Assembly: GCA_017631745.1 (NCBI GenBank) | Contig: JAGBSR010000168.1 | Span: forward strand, 1-14,272 | Source of the DNA: Clostridia bacterium | GTDB taxonomy: Bacteria > Bacillota > Clostridia > Oscillospirales > Acutalibacteraceae | Direction: 5' to 3' | Length of the DNA stretch: 14,272 nucleotides | Shown: positions 5,822-13,388 of the stretch, piece by piece | Position numbering within the stretch: the stretch's first letter is position 1 | How the letters are laid out: each line of letters opens with the position of its first letter | The notes under the pieces: model-generated | Told to the model about the DNA's origin: nothing | The model's database searches: none | The model's input: only the letters and a program-made list of their open reading frames with translations | Program-made: the position numbers and the translations under genes

Positions 5822-6211
5822 ATGAAATACGAACTTAAAAGACAGATAAACATTAATATGATTTGCTATTGTGCACCTCTCGTTATCGGTTTGTGCGCAC
5901 TGGTTGCAGGGGAAATCCTCGCTTTTATTATACTTTTATTGATAGGCGTGGGTCTTATGGTCAACGAAATTATACGAAGTAAAAAAGATGAAAAACTCAT
6001 TTTTGACGAAAACGGCTTTCATATTGGCGACACTCCGTACCGCTATGATAGCATAGAGAAAATAGAAAGTAACCGATGGAGATATCTTGTGTGGGTCAGA
6101 ATTATTGTTGACGGAAACATAGTATATAAATTTGACAACAGCTACGAAAACTATAAGGAGTTTGCAAAGCAACTGACACTTCACGGCGTTGATCATAATT
6201 TGTTCTCGTAA
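5822..6211 (+). CDS. Small membrane protein with two TM helices and a PH-like C-terminal domain
   Basis: I do not recognise a named family. The 129-residue protein has a short cationic N terminus, two close hydrophobic helices (about 12-31 and 33-48) and a soluble tail. The tail pattern LIFDENGFHIGDTPYRYDSIEKIE..., ending in a helix near 110-120, resembles the bacterial PH-like (bPH) domains often fused to two TM helices. I start at ATG 5822, with AGGGGG six bases upstream; the frame is open further left but without a ribosome binding site. It has its own promoter, no clear terminator, and ends 7 bases before the thrS -35 box. No function is proposed. Confidence 0.75.
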   Translation: MKYELKRQININMICYCAPLVIGLCALVAGEILAFIILLLIGVGLMVNEIIRSKKDEKLIFDENGFHIGDTPYRYDSIEKIESNRWRYLVWVRIIVDGNIVYKFDNSYENYKEFAKQLTLHGVDHNLFS

Positions 6212-6218
6212 TTACCTC

Positions 6219-6247
6219 TTGACAAACCCATATCACAGTGATAAAAT
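6219..6247 (+). promoter_or_regulatory. Promoter of the thrS T-box leader
   Basis: A perfect TTGACA (6219-6224), a 17-base spacer and TAAAAT (6242-6247). Transcription should start near 6254, giving a leader of about 300 bases. Confidence 0.85.
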
Positions 6248-6253
6248 AACTTT

Positions 6254-6520
6254 TAAGCAAACGAAAAGTTAACATCCCATAAATTGTTGAGGGAGAGGAC
6301 TGTTTCAGCGGAATTTTCAGAGAGTCGCACATTTGCTGTGAGTGCGGTAAATTTCAGAAAATAAGTCTACCACTCCTGAGAGTATGCCGAAATAAGGTGT
6401 GCCGTATGACTGCGTTAAAGTCTTAAGAGTGCCATACAATGTATGGAATATGGGTGGAACCATGGAGCAAATTATCGCTTCATCCCGATGCAGACGAACT
6501 GCCTTGGGATGAAGTTTTTT
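6254..6520 (+). ncRNA. Threonine T-box riboswitch leader of thrS
   Basis: This leader reads uncharged tRNA-Thr and controls thrS by antitermination. Stem I base pairs GGAG (6292-6295) with CTCC (6373-6376), and GACT (6298-6301) with AGTC (6364-6367). They enclose a specifier loop with ACC (Thr) at 6369-6371 followed by A. An upper hairpin is CGCAC/GTGCG (6326-6330, 6342-6346). Stem III is CCATAC/GTATGG (6432-6437, 6441-6446). The T-box is GGGTGGAACC (6452-6461). The antiterminator forms from GGG (6452-6454) with CCC (6484-6486) and ATGGAGC (6462-6468) with GCTTCAT (6477-6483), leaving the 7-base TGGAACC bulge that binds the tRNA acceptor end. The start is estimated from the promoter. Confidence 0.95.
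6478..6520 (+). terminator. Regulated terminator of the thrS T-box
   Basis: CTTCATCCC (6478-6486) pairs with GGGATGAAG (6506-6514), with an inner GCAG/CTGC pairing, followed by TTTTTT. Its 5' arm is shared with the antiterminator, so the two folds exclude each other. Confidence 0.93.
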
Positions 6521-6556
6521 CTTTTGTACAAACTTAATTGAAAGGAAGTATTACTA

Positions 6557-8503
6557 ATGATTAATGTAACACTTAAAGGCGGTGTCGTTAAAGAATATGA
6601 AAACGGCACAAGTGTAATGGACATTGCAAAAAGCCTCGGTGCAGGTCTTTTCAAGGCTGCCTGTCTTGCAAGAGTAAACGGCGAAATCTGCGACCTTCGC
6701 ACTAAGCTTGACAGCGACTGCGAGGTTGAAATTCTCACATTTGACGACGAAGAAGCAAAGAAGACATTCTGGCATACAACTTCACATATCCTTGCTCAGG
6801 CTGTAAAAAGACTTTATCCTGAGGTTAAGCTTGCTATCGGCCCTGCAGTTGATAACGGCTTCTACTATGACTTCGACAGCGAAATCAGCTTCACTCCCGA
6901 AATTCTCGAAAAAATCGAAGCTGAAATGAAGAAGATTGTTAAAGAGGGTCTCGTACTCGAGCAGTTTGAAATGGACGCCGACGAAGCTATCGCACTTATG
7001 GAAAGCCGCGGCGAAATCTATAAAGTAGAACTTATCAAAGAACACGCAGACAAGGGCGAGAAGATTTCATTCTACCGTCAGGGCGAATTTGAAGAGCTCT
7101 GCGCAGGCCCTCATCTCCCCGATACCTCAAGAGTTAAGGCTTTCAAGCTCACATCTTGCACAGGTGCTTATTGGAGAGGCGACAGCAAAAACAAGATGCT
7201 TCAGAGAATTTACGGCACAGCTTTCACTAAGGCTGCTGACCTTGAAGCTCATCTTGCTCAGATTGAAGAAGCTAAAAAGCGTGACCACAACAAGCTCGGC
7301 CGTGAACTCGAAATCTTCACAACTGTAGATTTCATCGGTCAGGGTCTTCCCATTCTGCTTCCCAAGGGTACTCATATTGTGCAGACACTTCAGAGATTTG
7401 TTGAAGATGAAGAAAAGAAGCGCGGCTGGCTTCGCACAAAGACTCCTCTTATGGCTAAGAGCGACCTTTACAAAATCTCAGGCCACTGGGATCACTATAA
7501 AGACGGTATGTTTGTAATGGGAGAAGAAGAAACAGACGATGAAGTTTTCGCACTTCGTCCCATGACCTGTCCCTTCCAGTATCAGGCATATCTCAACAGA
7601 GCTCGTTCATACAGAGATCTCCCCATGAGACTCGGTGAAACCTCAACTCTCTTCAGAAACGAATCATCAGGTGAAATGCACGGTCTTATCCGTGTCCGTC
7701 AGTTCACTATTTCAGAGGGTCACCTTATGTGTACCCCCGAACAGCTTGAAGACGAATTCAAGAGCTGTCTTGAGCTTTGCACATTTATGCTTAAGACTCT
7801 CGGACTTTACGAAGACGTATCATACCGCTTCTCACAGTGGGATCCCGATGATACAGAAAAATATATCGGTACAGCAGAACAGTGGGACGAAGCTCAGAGC
7901 ATGATGGGCAGAATTCTCGACAATCTCGGAATCAATTACAAGATTGGTATCGGCGAAGCTGCTTTCTACGGTCCCAAGCTTGATATTCAGATCAAGAATG
8001 TTCACGGCAAGGAAGATACTCTTATTACAATCCAGATTGACCAGATGCTTGCTGAAAAGTTCGGCATGGAATACGTTGATAAAGACGGTACAAAGAAGAA
8101 TCCCTATATCATTCACAGAACTTCAATCGGTTGCTACGAGAGAACACTCGCTCTTCTTATCGAAAAGTATGCAGGTGCATTCCCTGTATGGCTTGCTCCC
8201 GAAAAGGTCAGAATTCTTCCTATTGCTGACCGTCATCAGGATGCTGCGTATGCAGTTAAGGCTGCACTTCTCGAGGCAGGTATCGATGATGTTGATATCG
8301 ACACAAGAAGTGAAAAGCTCGGTTACAAGCTCCGTGAAGCTCAGCTTGAAAAGATTCCTTATATGCTCGTTATAGGTGATAAGGAAGCGGAAGAGGCTAC
8401 AGTCTCAGTCAGAAAACGCGGTCACGGCGACCAGGGTTCAATGGCAGTTGCAGATTTTATTGAGCTTATCAAAGAAGAAATCGCCACAAGAGTTATCTGG
8501 TAA
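6557..8503 (+). CDS. thrS: Threonyl-tRNA synthetase
   Basis: This class II aminoacyl-tRNA synthetase of 648 residues charges tRNA-Thr. Domains in order: TGS (about 1-62); the editing domain with HTTSH (His73, His77) and CAGPH (Cys182, His186); the catalytic core (about 250-540); and the HGTP anticodon-binding domain (about 545-648). Likely zinc ligands are Cys338 (MTCPF), His389 and His520. Several core motifs differ from the common form: MTCPFQYQ rather than MNCPxHxQ, LGETSTLFRNESSGEMHG rather than LAE..xxxRyExSGxLxG, and TISEGH rather than TQDDAH. All expected catalytic and metal residues remain, so I expect an active but divergent-clade enzyme. AAAGGAAG precedes the ATG. It is controlled by the threonine T-box and ends in a strong terminator. 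Confidence 0.97.
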   Translation: MINVTLKGGVVKEYENGTSVMDIAKSLGAGLFKAACLARVNGEICDLRTKLDSDCEVEILTFDDEEAKKTFWHTTSHILAQAVKRLYPEVKLAIGPAVDNGFYYDFDSEISFTPEILEKIEAEMKKIVKEGLVLEQFEMDADEAIALMESRGEIYKVELIKEHADKGEKISFYRQGEFEELCAGPHLPDTSRVKAFKLTSCTGAYWRGDSKNKMLQRIYGTAFTKAADLEAHLAQIEEAKKRDHNKLGRELEIFTTVDFIGQGLPILLPKGTHIVQTLQRFVEDEEKKRGWLRTKTPLMAKSDLYKISGHWDHYKDGMFVMGEEETDDEVFALRPMTCPFQYQAYLNRARSYRDLPMRLGETSTLFRNESSGEMHGLIRVRQFTISEGHLMCTPEQLEDEFKSCLELCTFMLKTLGLYEDVSYRFSQWDPDDTEKYIGTAEQWDEAQSMMGRILDNLGINYKIGIGEAAFYGPKLDIQIKNVHGKEDTLITIQIDQMLAEKFGMEYVDKDGTKKNPYIIHRTSIGCYERTLALLIEKYAGAFPVWLAPEKVRILPIADRHQDAAYAVKAALLEAGIDDVDIDTRSEKLGYKLREAQLEKIPYMLVIGDKEAEEATVSVRKRGHGDQGSMAVADFIELIKEEIATRVIW

Positions 8504-8515
8504 ATTTCACATTTC

Positions 8516-8548
8516 AAAGACACAGAGTACGGCTCTGTGTCTTTTTTT
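8516..8548 (+). terminator. Intrinsic terminator of thrS
   Basis: GACACAGAG (8519-8527) pairs perfectly with CTCTGTGTC (8533-8541), extended by AAA/TTT, with a 5-base loop and a run of seven Ts (8542-8548). Confidence 0.93.
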
Positions 8549-8569
8549 AACGGGTGCAGCAGGGTAGAG

Positions 8570-8654
8570 GGCGGCTCCATAGCCGAAGCCTTCGGCTTCG
8601 GCACAGCGACTGTGTCGCTGCAAAACGCCCCTCGGGCGTTTTGATGGAGCCGCC
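8570..8654 (-). repeat. Cloverleaf intergenic repeat, copy C (inverted, most divergent)
   Basis: The outer stem is a perfect 11 bp: GGCGGCTCCAT (8570-8580) with ATGGAGCCGCC (8644-8654), extendable by three pairs (8567-8569 with 8655-8657). On the plus strand the interior holds 8582-8590/8594-8602 (9 bp, TTC loop), 8604-8610/8614-8620 (7 bp, TGT loop) and 8621-8630/8634-8643 (10 bp, CTC loop). Only A8581 and A8603 are unpaired. Read on the minus strand, the order is an AAAACGCC hairpin, a short middle hairpin, then a GCCG hairpin, which matches the order in copies A and B. It begins 22 bases after the thrS terminator. Confidence 0.9.
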
Positions 8655-8716
8655 TTCACCTGTACCGCAAAATAAAATTTTAATGAAAAATACAGCGGTT
8701 TATTTATAGACAATAG

Positions 8717-8745
8717 TTGAAAATTCTGTGAATAAGTGATATAAT
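8717..8745 (+). promoter_or_regulatory. Promoter of the gene at 8777
   Basis: -35 TTGAAA (8717-8722), a 17-base spacer and -10 TATAAT (8740-8745). Confidence 0.78.
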
Positions 8746-8776
8746 AAAATGCATTAATTCTATCAGGAGTTTATCT

Positions 8777-9757
8777 ATGGATAATACAAATAAAAAACTG
8801 ACAAGAAAAGATAAAAAAGCTCTGAAAAAGCAAAACAGAACCAAACGCTCTTCTGCGGATAAAAAGGGAATAGCTCTTAATGTTGTTCTCGGAATTATTG
8901 TTGCGGTGCTTTTGGTTAATGCGGTTTCGGCTTACAATGAAGAAATGCCGAAAAGCAGCTTTAGAGTTAAGTTCAATCAGAATGCAACAGTTGATGCTGT
9001 TGTAACGGTACCGCCTGTAACTGTGCCTCAGGAATCAACTACCGCTCAGGCACCGCAGGAAGAGGCAACCACAAATCCGGACATAAATGATGAGGCTGAC
9101 AAACCTCAGACAGATGAAGTGTCGGATCAGGAAATACTGGATATTATTACAAACGGTATAAACACCCTTAAACGCAATGACGCCTCCTTTAGAGGTCATA
9201 AGGTGCAGGTGCTGGATATGGAATTGACAGAGTGCACGGTTCCCGGCTTTGCAGGCATCGTAAACAGGATACTTAACATGTTTATTGAAACCGAAATATA
9301 TGATTTCGACTTCACAAACGGTAAGGGTATGGACCCCGAAAATAAGGTGGAAACAACCACAATGGAAACCTTCCCGCCTGTAGGAAAAAACTTTGCACTT
9401 ACTATTGATGGTGTTGCTGAAGCTACCAAGGAGATTCAGGGTGAAAACACAGTTTATCGGGTAAAGCTCAAGGCTGAAAAAAGCACAAAGGATAACCCGA
9501 AAACGCTTTATCACGAAAACGCCTGTGATACCCTTGACTTATCAACCTTCAATATGCCTATAGGTGAAATCACAAAAGCGGATCTTGAGTATCCCGGAGC
9601 ACCGGTAGGCGTAACTCTTGATAAAGACGGCAGAATAGTAGGCTATTATGAAAGGCTTGATATTATAGGCGAAGGCGAGGCTACTGCAATCGGTATGTCA
9701 GGCGGAGGCAAGGTGGTAGGCTATGTTGACGAAACCTGGACAATCGAGTGGAAATAA
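8777..9757 (+). CDS. Membrane-anchored extracellular protein of unknown function
   Basis: I do not recognise this 326-residue protein. The first 30 residues are very rich in Lys/Arg, followed by one hydrophobic helix (about 32-52), so it is probably a type II (N-in) membrane protein or has an uncleaved signal. A Thr/Pro/Gln/Glu-rich linker (about 75-118) leads to an extracellular domain (about 118-326) containing no cysteine motif or known catalytic signature that I can see. It has one cysteine in TECTVPG and another in NACDTLD, so one disulfide is possible. The end is rich in beta-forming residues (GEGEATAIGMSGGGKVVGYV, then WTIEW). AGGAG precedes the ATG at a normal distance, and it has its own promoter. 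No terminator is evident before the next promoter. A surface or cell-envelope role is a guess from topology only. Confidence 0.8.
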   Translation: MDNTNKKLTRKDKKALKKQNRTKRSSADKKGIALNVVLGIIVAVLLVNAVSAYNEEMPKSSFRVKFNQNATVDAVVTVPPVTVPQESTTAQAPQEEATTNPDINDEADKPQTDEVSDQEILDIITNGINTLKRNDASFRGHKVQVLDMELTECTVPGFAGIVNRILNMFIETEIYDFDFTNGKGMDPENKVETTTMETFPPVGKNFALTIDGVAEATKEIQGENTVYRVKLKAEKSTKDNPKTLYHENACDTLDLSTFNMPIGEITKADLEYPGAPVGVTLDKDGRIVGYYERLDIIGEGEATAIGMSGGGKVVGYVDETWTIEWK

Positions 9758-9802
9758 AAGTGCATATGATTAATTTAATATTCACAAAACTATAAAGCGC
9801 AG

Positions 9803-9831
9803 TTGACACCTATAATGTAAAATGCTATTAT
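9803..9831 (+). promoter_or_regulatory. Promoter of the GH3 gene pair
   Basis: A perfect TTGACA (9803-9808), a 17-base spacer and TATTAT (9826-9831). The leader of about 58 bases is A-rich with no visible hairpin. Confidence 0.8.
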
Positions 9832-9895
9832 AGAAAAGTAAACCCATAAAATATAAAAGAAGAAAACACAATAAAGAAAAGAGAGGTAACAAGTT

Positions 9896-11566
9896 ATGGC
9901 AATGTCAGATATCGGCGTAATGTTAGGTAATATAGTGTTTAGAGGAGTAAACCACTTTACCTCCATTCCCGTAGAAACTCAGGAAAAAATCCTGATGCAG
10001 ATTATTGAAGAAAACAAGGATACCGAATACGGTAAAAAAATCGGCTTTGACAAGGTTAAGTCAGTTGCAGATTTCCAGAAAATCGTTCCCCTTTCAAACT
10101 ACGATACATATTCAGATTATGTTGACCGTATGCTCGACGGCGAAGAAAATCTTATGATGGCAAGAAAGTGCAAGAGATATTGTACTTCTTCAGGCTCAGT
10201 AGGCAAGCCCAAGGTGCTTCCCAAGTCAGGCAAGGACCTTTGGAATATGCAGTGTATGGGTTTTGCAGCAACTCCCGCCTGTGCTCAGAGATGGTTTAAG
10301 GCTCAGGGTAAGAAATTCCCCAAGCAGATAGGTCCCGTTGCAATTATTCTTACAGGCCATAAGATGAAAGACGGCAAAATGGGCAATGGCGCAGGTCAGG
10401 TACCCTTTACCTACCTCAAGCCCATTTCAAAGTTCTTTATGACAACTCCCAACGACTTTATGTACCCCGAAAACGAGGATGCAGTTGATTCAGCATATTT
10501 CCACCTTCGTTTCGCTCTCGAGAGAAGAGATGTAACCTTCCTCGGCTCAATGGTTGTTACTCTTCTTACAACTATGTTTGACTATCTTGAGGTTAACTGG
10601 GAAATGATGTGCAACGACATCGAAAAGGGTATTATTGATCCCGGTGTAAAATGTCCGCCTGAGCTTCGTGCTAAATGGGAAAAGAAGTTCAAGCCCAATC
10701 CCAAGAGAGCTGCAGAAATCCGCAAGGAATGTGCTAAGGGCTTTGATGATCCTATTGCTAAGAGACTTTGGCCCGATTTCGTATGGTCATACGGTATGGT
10801 AGGTTCAAATCTTCAATTCTATGTTGATAAGCTTCGTAAGCACATTGGTGATGCTCCCATTCATAATATGGGTTATGCTGCAGCTGAAGGCTATATGGCA
10901 ATGCCTGTTGAGCTTAACGTTAATGACTATGTTCTTCTTCCCCGTTCAATCTTCTTTGAGTTCATCCCCATTGATGATCCCAACTGCGAAAGACCTCTCA
11001 CTATCGGCGAAGTTGAAGTGGGCAAAGATTACGAGCTTGTTGTTACCAACTTCTCAGGTCTTTACCGTTATCAGATTGAAGACGTTGTAAGAGTAACAGG
11101 TTACTTTAATAAAACTCCCAAGGTTGAGTTCCTTTACAGAAACAATCTTGCAATGAATATTGCTAATGAAAAGACAACAACTCAGATGGTTGACTGGGCT
11201 GCTCTTGAAACACAGAAAAAGCTCGGCATCACCTTCAAGGGTTACAGCTTCTATTCAGATACAGACAATGACCCCGTACGCTATATGCTTCTCGCAGAGC
11301 CCGAGGGTGATATTTCAAAGGATATGATTCCCGAGATTGAAAAGGTGCTCGATGAAATGCTCAACGAAAGTAATGAAAAGTACTTCAAATACCGCCGTTG
11401 GGGTATGATCGGTGATCCTAAGGTGGTTTTCCTTAAGAAGGACACCTACGCTGATTATAGAGAAATGCTCAAGAAACAGGGCAAGGTACTCAATCAGATC
11501 AAGCCCGTAACAGTTATCAACACAGACGAAAGAAAAGAATTCTTCTTCTCACATCTTGATGATTGA
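9896..11566 (+). CDS. GH3-family (auxin-responsive promoter superfamily) acyl-acid amido synthetase-like protein 1
   Basis: This 556-residue protein belongs to the GH3 branch of the acyl-adenylate-forming enzymes, whose plant members join jasmonate, indole-acetate or benzoates to amino acids. Visible motifs are the phosphate-binding loop TSSGSVGKPKVLP (about 97-109), YAAAEGYMA (about 327-335) matching the second ATP motif, and GLYRYQIEDVV (about 388-398) matching the GLYRYRxGD motif, with ED in place of GD. NEKTTTQ near 424-430 fits the hinge before the C-terminal domain, and a conserved C-terminal basic segment follows. Bacterial members are mostly uncharacterised, so the acid and amine substrates are unknown. 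It is first of a two-gene operon with a close paralogue 33 bases downstream. AGAGGT precedes the ATG. An ATP-dependent ligation of a carboxylic acid is inferred from the family. Confidence 0.88.
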   Translation: MAMSDIGVMLGNIVFRGVNHFTSIPVETQEKILMQIIEENKDTEYGKKIGFDKVKSVADFQKIVPLSNYDTYSDYVDRMLDGEENLMMARKCKRYCTSSGSVGKPKVLPKSGKDLWNMQCMGFAATPACAQRWFKAQGKKFPKQIGPVAIILTGHKMKDGKMGNGAGQVPFTYLKPISKFFMTTPNDFMYPENEDAVDSAYFHLRFALERRDVTFLGSMVVTLLTTMFDYLEVNWEMMCNDIEKGIIDPGVKCPPELRAKWEKKFKPNPKRAAEIRKECAKGFDDPIAKRLWPDFVWSYGMVGSNLQFYVDKLRKHIGDAPIHNMGYAAAEGYMAMPVELNVNDYVLLPRSIFFEFIPIDDPNCERPLTIGEVEVGKDYELVVTNFSGLYRYQIEDVVRVTGYFNKTPKVEFLYRNNLAMNIANEKTTTQMVDWAALETQKKLGITFKGYSFYSDTDNDPVRYMLLAEPEGDISKDMIPEIEKVLDEMLNESNEKYFKYRRWGMIGDPKVVFLKKDTYADYREMLKKQGKVLNQIKPVTVINTDERKEFFFSHLDD

Positions 11567-11599
11567 TTAAGACGAACTAATATAAAGTGAGGTAAAAAC

Positions 11600-13273
11600 A
11601 TGGCAGGATTTTCAGATATCGGTGTATTCCTCGGCTATGCTGAGTGGGCAAAGGTAGATTATTACACCGCCAGACCCATGGAAACACAGGAAAGAATACT
11701 CAAAAGCATTCTCAAAAAAAATAAAGATACAGAATACGGCAAAAAAATAGGCTTTGAGGGTATTGATTCAATCAAAGCTTTTCAGGAAAAAGTACCTTTC
11801 TCAAACTATGATACATATTCAGATTATGTAGACCGTATGGTTGCAGGTGAAAAGAATCTTATGATGAAGGCGCGTAACATCCGTTACTGCTCATCATCAG
11901 GCTCGGTAGGAAAGCCCAAGATTCTTCCCCGCAGTGCAACAGACCTCTGGATTATGCAGTGTATGGGCTTCTCAGGTACTCCCGGCTGTGCATCAAAGTG
12001 GTTCAGAAAGAACGGACTTAAGTTCCCTAAGCAGGTGGGCCCTGTTGTTATGATTCTTACAGGTCACAGAATGGCTGACGGTAAAATGTCCAACGGTGCA
12101 GGTCAGGTGCCTCTTACCTACCTCAAGCCCATTTCAAAGTTCTTTATGACAACTCCCAATGATTTTATGTATCCTGAAAATGAGGATGCAGTAAACTCAA
12201 CATATTTCCACCTTCGTTTCGCTCTTGAAAGACGCGACCTTACCTATCTTGGTTCAATGGTTGTTACTCTTCTTACAACTATGTTCGACTTCCTTGAGGC
12301 TAACTGGGAAATGGTATGTAAGGATATCGAGCTGGGTACTATTGACCCTAGCATCAAATGTCCTGATGAGCTTCGTGCCAAGTGGGAAAAGAAGCTCAAG
12401 CCCAACCCCAAGAGAGCTGCAGAGCTTCGTGCAGAGTTTGAAAAGGGCTTCGATACACCTATTGCCAAGAGAATATGGCCGGGCTTTGCATGGGCATACG
12501 GTATGGTAAGCTCAAACCTTGAGTTCTATGTTCAGAGACTGCGCAAGCACATCGGCGACGCTCCCATTCACAGCATGGGTTACGCTGCTGCTGAGGGCTA
12601 TATGGCTATTCCTTGCGAGCTCAATGCTCAGGACTGTGTACTTCTTCCTCAGTCAGTATTCTTCGAGTTTATTCCTATGGATGACCCCGATTGCGAAAGA
12701 CCTCTCACAATGGATGAGGTTGAAGTCGGCAAGGATTACGAGCTTGTTGTAACTAACCGTTCAGGTCTTTACAGATACAGAATTGAAGACGTTGTGCGTA
12801 TTACAGGCTATTATAAAAAGGCACCTAAGATGCAGTTCCTTTACAGAAACAACCTTGCAATGAATATTGCTAATGAAAAGACAACTACTCAGATGGTTGA
12901 CTGGGCGGCTGCTGAGGTGCAGAGAGAAGCAGGTGTGACCTTCAAGGGCTACAGCTATTATCCTGACCACGACCATGACCCCGTACGCTATATGCTTCTT
13001 GTTGAGGCTGAGAGCGAAATCAGCAAAGACAGACTTCCCGAGCTCTCAAAGATTCTTGATGAAAAGCTGAATGAAAGCAACGAGAAATATTTCAAATACC
13101 GCAGATGGGGTATGCTTGCTGAGCCTGAGGTTGTGCTTCTTAAAGATGGCACATATGCTGATTACAGAGAATATCTCAAGAAGCAGGGCAGAGTACTTAA
13201 TCAGATCAAGCCTGTAACTGTTATCAATACAGACGAGAGAAAAGAGTTCTTCTTGGCTCACATAGATAAATAA
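11600..13273 (+). CDS. GH3-family acyl-acid amido synthetase-like protein 2 (tandem paralogue)
   Basis: This 557-residue protein aligns end to end with the preceding GH3 protein without long gaps; I judge about three-quarters of residues identical by eye. All three motifs are kept: SSSGSVGKPKILP (about 98-110), YAAAEGYMA (about 328-336) and GLYRYRIEDVV (about 389-399). Differences cluster in the N-terminal 60 residues and in surface-like positions such as 130-150 and 275-300, so the pair may share chemistry but differ in the acid or amine used, or form a hetero-oligomer. GTGAGGT precedes the ATG, and the 33-base gap has no terminator, so the two are co-transcribed. The transcript ends at the terminator at 13349-13378. 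Confidence 0.88.
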   Translation: MAGFSDIGVFLGYAEWAKVDYYTARPMETQERILKSILKKNKDTEYGKKIGFEGIDSIKAFQEKVPFSNYDTYSDYVDRMVAGEKNLMMKARNIRYCSSSGSVGKPKILPRSATDLWIMQCMGFSGTPGCASKWFRKNGLKFPKQVGPVVMILTGHRMADGKMSNGAGQVPLTYLKPISKFFMTTPNDFMYPENEDAVNSTYFHLRFALERRDLTYLGSMVVTLLTTMFDFLEANWEMVCKDIELGTIDPSIKCPDELRAKWEKKLKPNPKRAAELRAEFEKGFDTPIAKRIWPGFAWAYGMVSSNLEFYVQRLRKHIGDAPIHSMGYAAAEGYMAIPCELNAQDCVLLPQSVFFEFIPMDDPDCERPLTMDEVEVGKDYELVVTNRSGLYRYRIEDVVRITGYYKKAPKMQFLYRNNLAMNIANEKTTTQMVDWAAAEVQREAGVTFKGYSYYPDHDHDPVRYMLLVEAESEISKDRLPELSKILDEKLNESNEKYFKYRRWGMLAEPEVVLLKDGTYADYREYLKKQGRVLNQIKPVTVINTDERKEFFLAHIDK

Positions 13274-13292
13274 GAAGCAGTAAAGTTCTTTG

Positions 13293-13316
13293 GTTACTTT
13301 CTTTCAAGAAAGTAAC
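13293..13316. repeat. Near-perfect palindrome followed by a GC-rich block
   Basis: GTTACTTTCTT (13293-13303) and AAGAAAGTAAC (13306-13316) form an 11 bp perfect inverted repeat around TC. It is followed not by Ts but by a GC-rich stretch (13317-13335, CCCCGCGGCGAGCGAGG) unlike the surrounding composition. It lies between the second GH3 gene and its terminator, so it would be in the 3' untranslated RNA. It looks like a small dispersed repeat or a processing/stability hairpin. Confidence 0.55.
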
Positions 13317-13348
13317 GCCCCGCGGCGAGCGAGGACAAATAAAAAAGT

Positions 13349-13378
13349 AAAGGCAGTCCGCATCGGGCTGCCTTTTAT
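13349..13378 (+). terminator. Intrinsic terminator of the GH3 operon
   Basis: AAAGGCAGTCCG (13349-13360) pairs with CGGGCTGCCTTT (13364-13375), 12 bp with one G-T wobble and a CAT loop, ending in TTTTAT. Confidence 0.88.
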
Positions 13379-13388
13379 ATTGGGGAGG

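Noticed and set aside
7944..8375. 143-aa plus-strand frame inside thrS
   Set aside because: It is a frame-shifted shadow of the conserved thrS catalytic and anticodon-binding regions.
9035..9514. 159-aa minus-strand frame opposite the 8777-9757 gene
   Set aside because: It is antisense to a gene with a good ribosome binding site and promoter; it has no start signals of its own and an unlikely composition.
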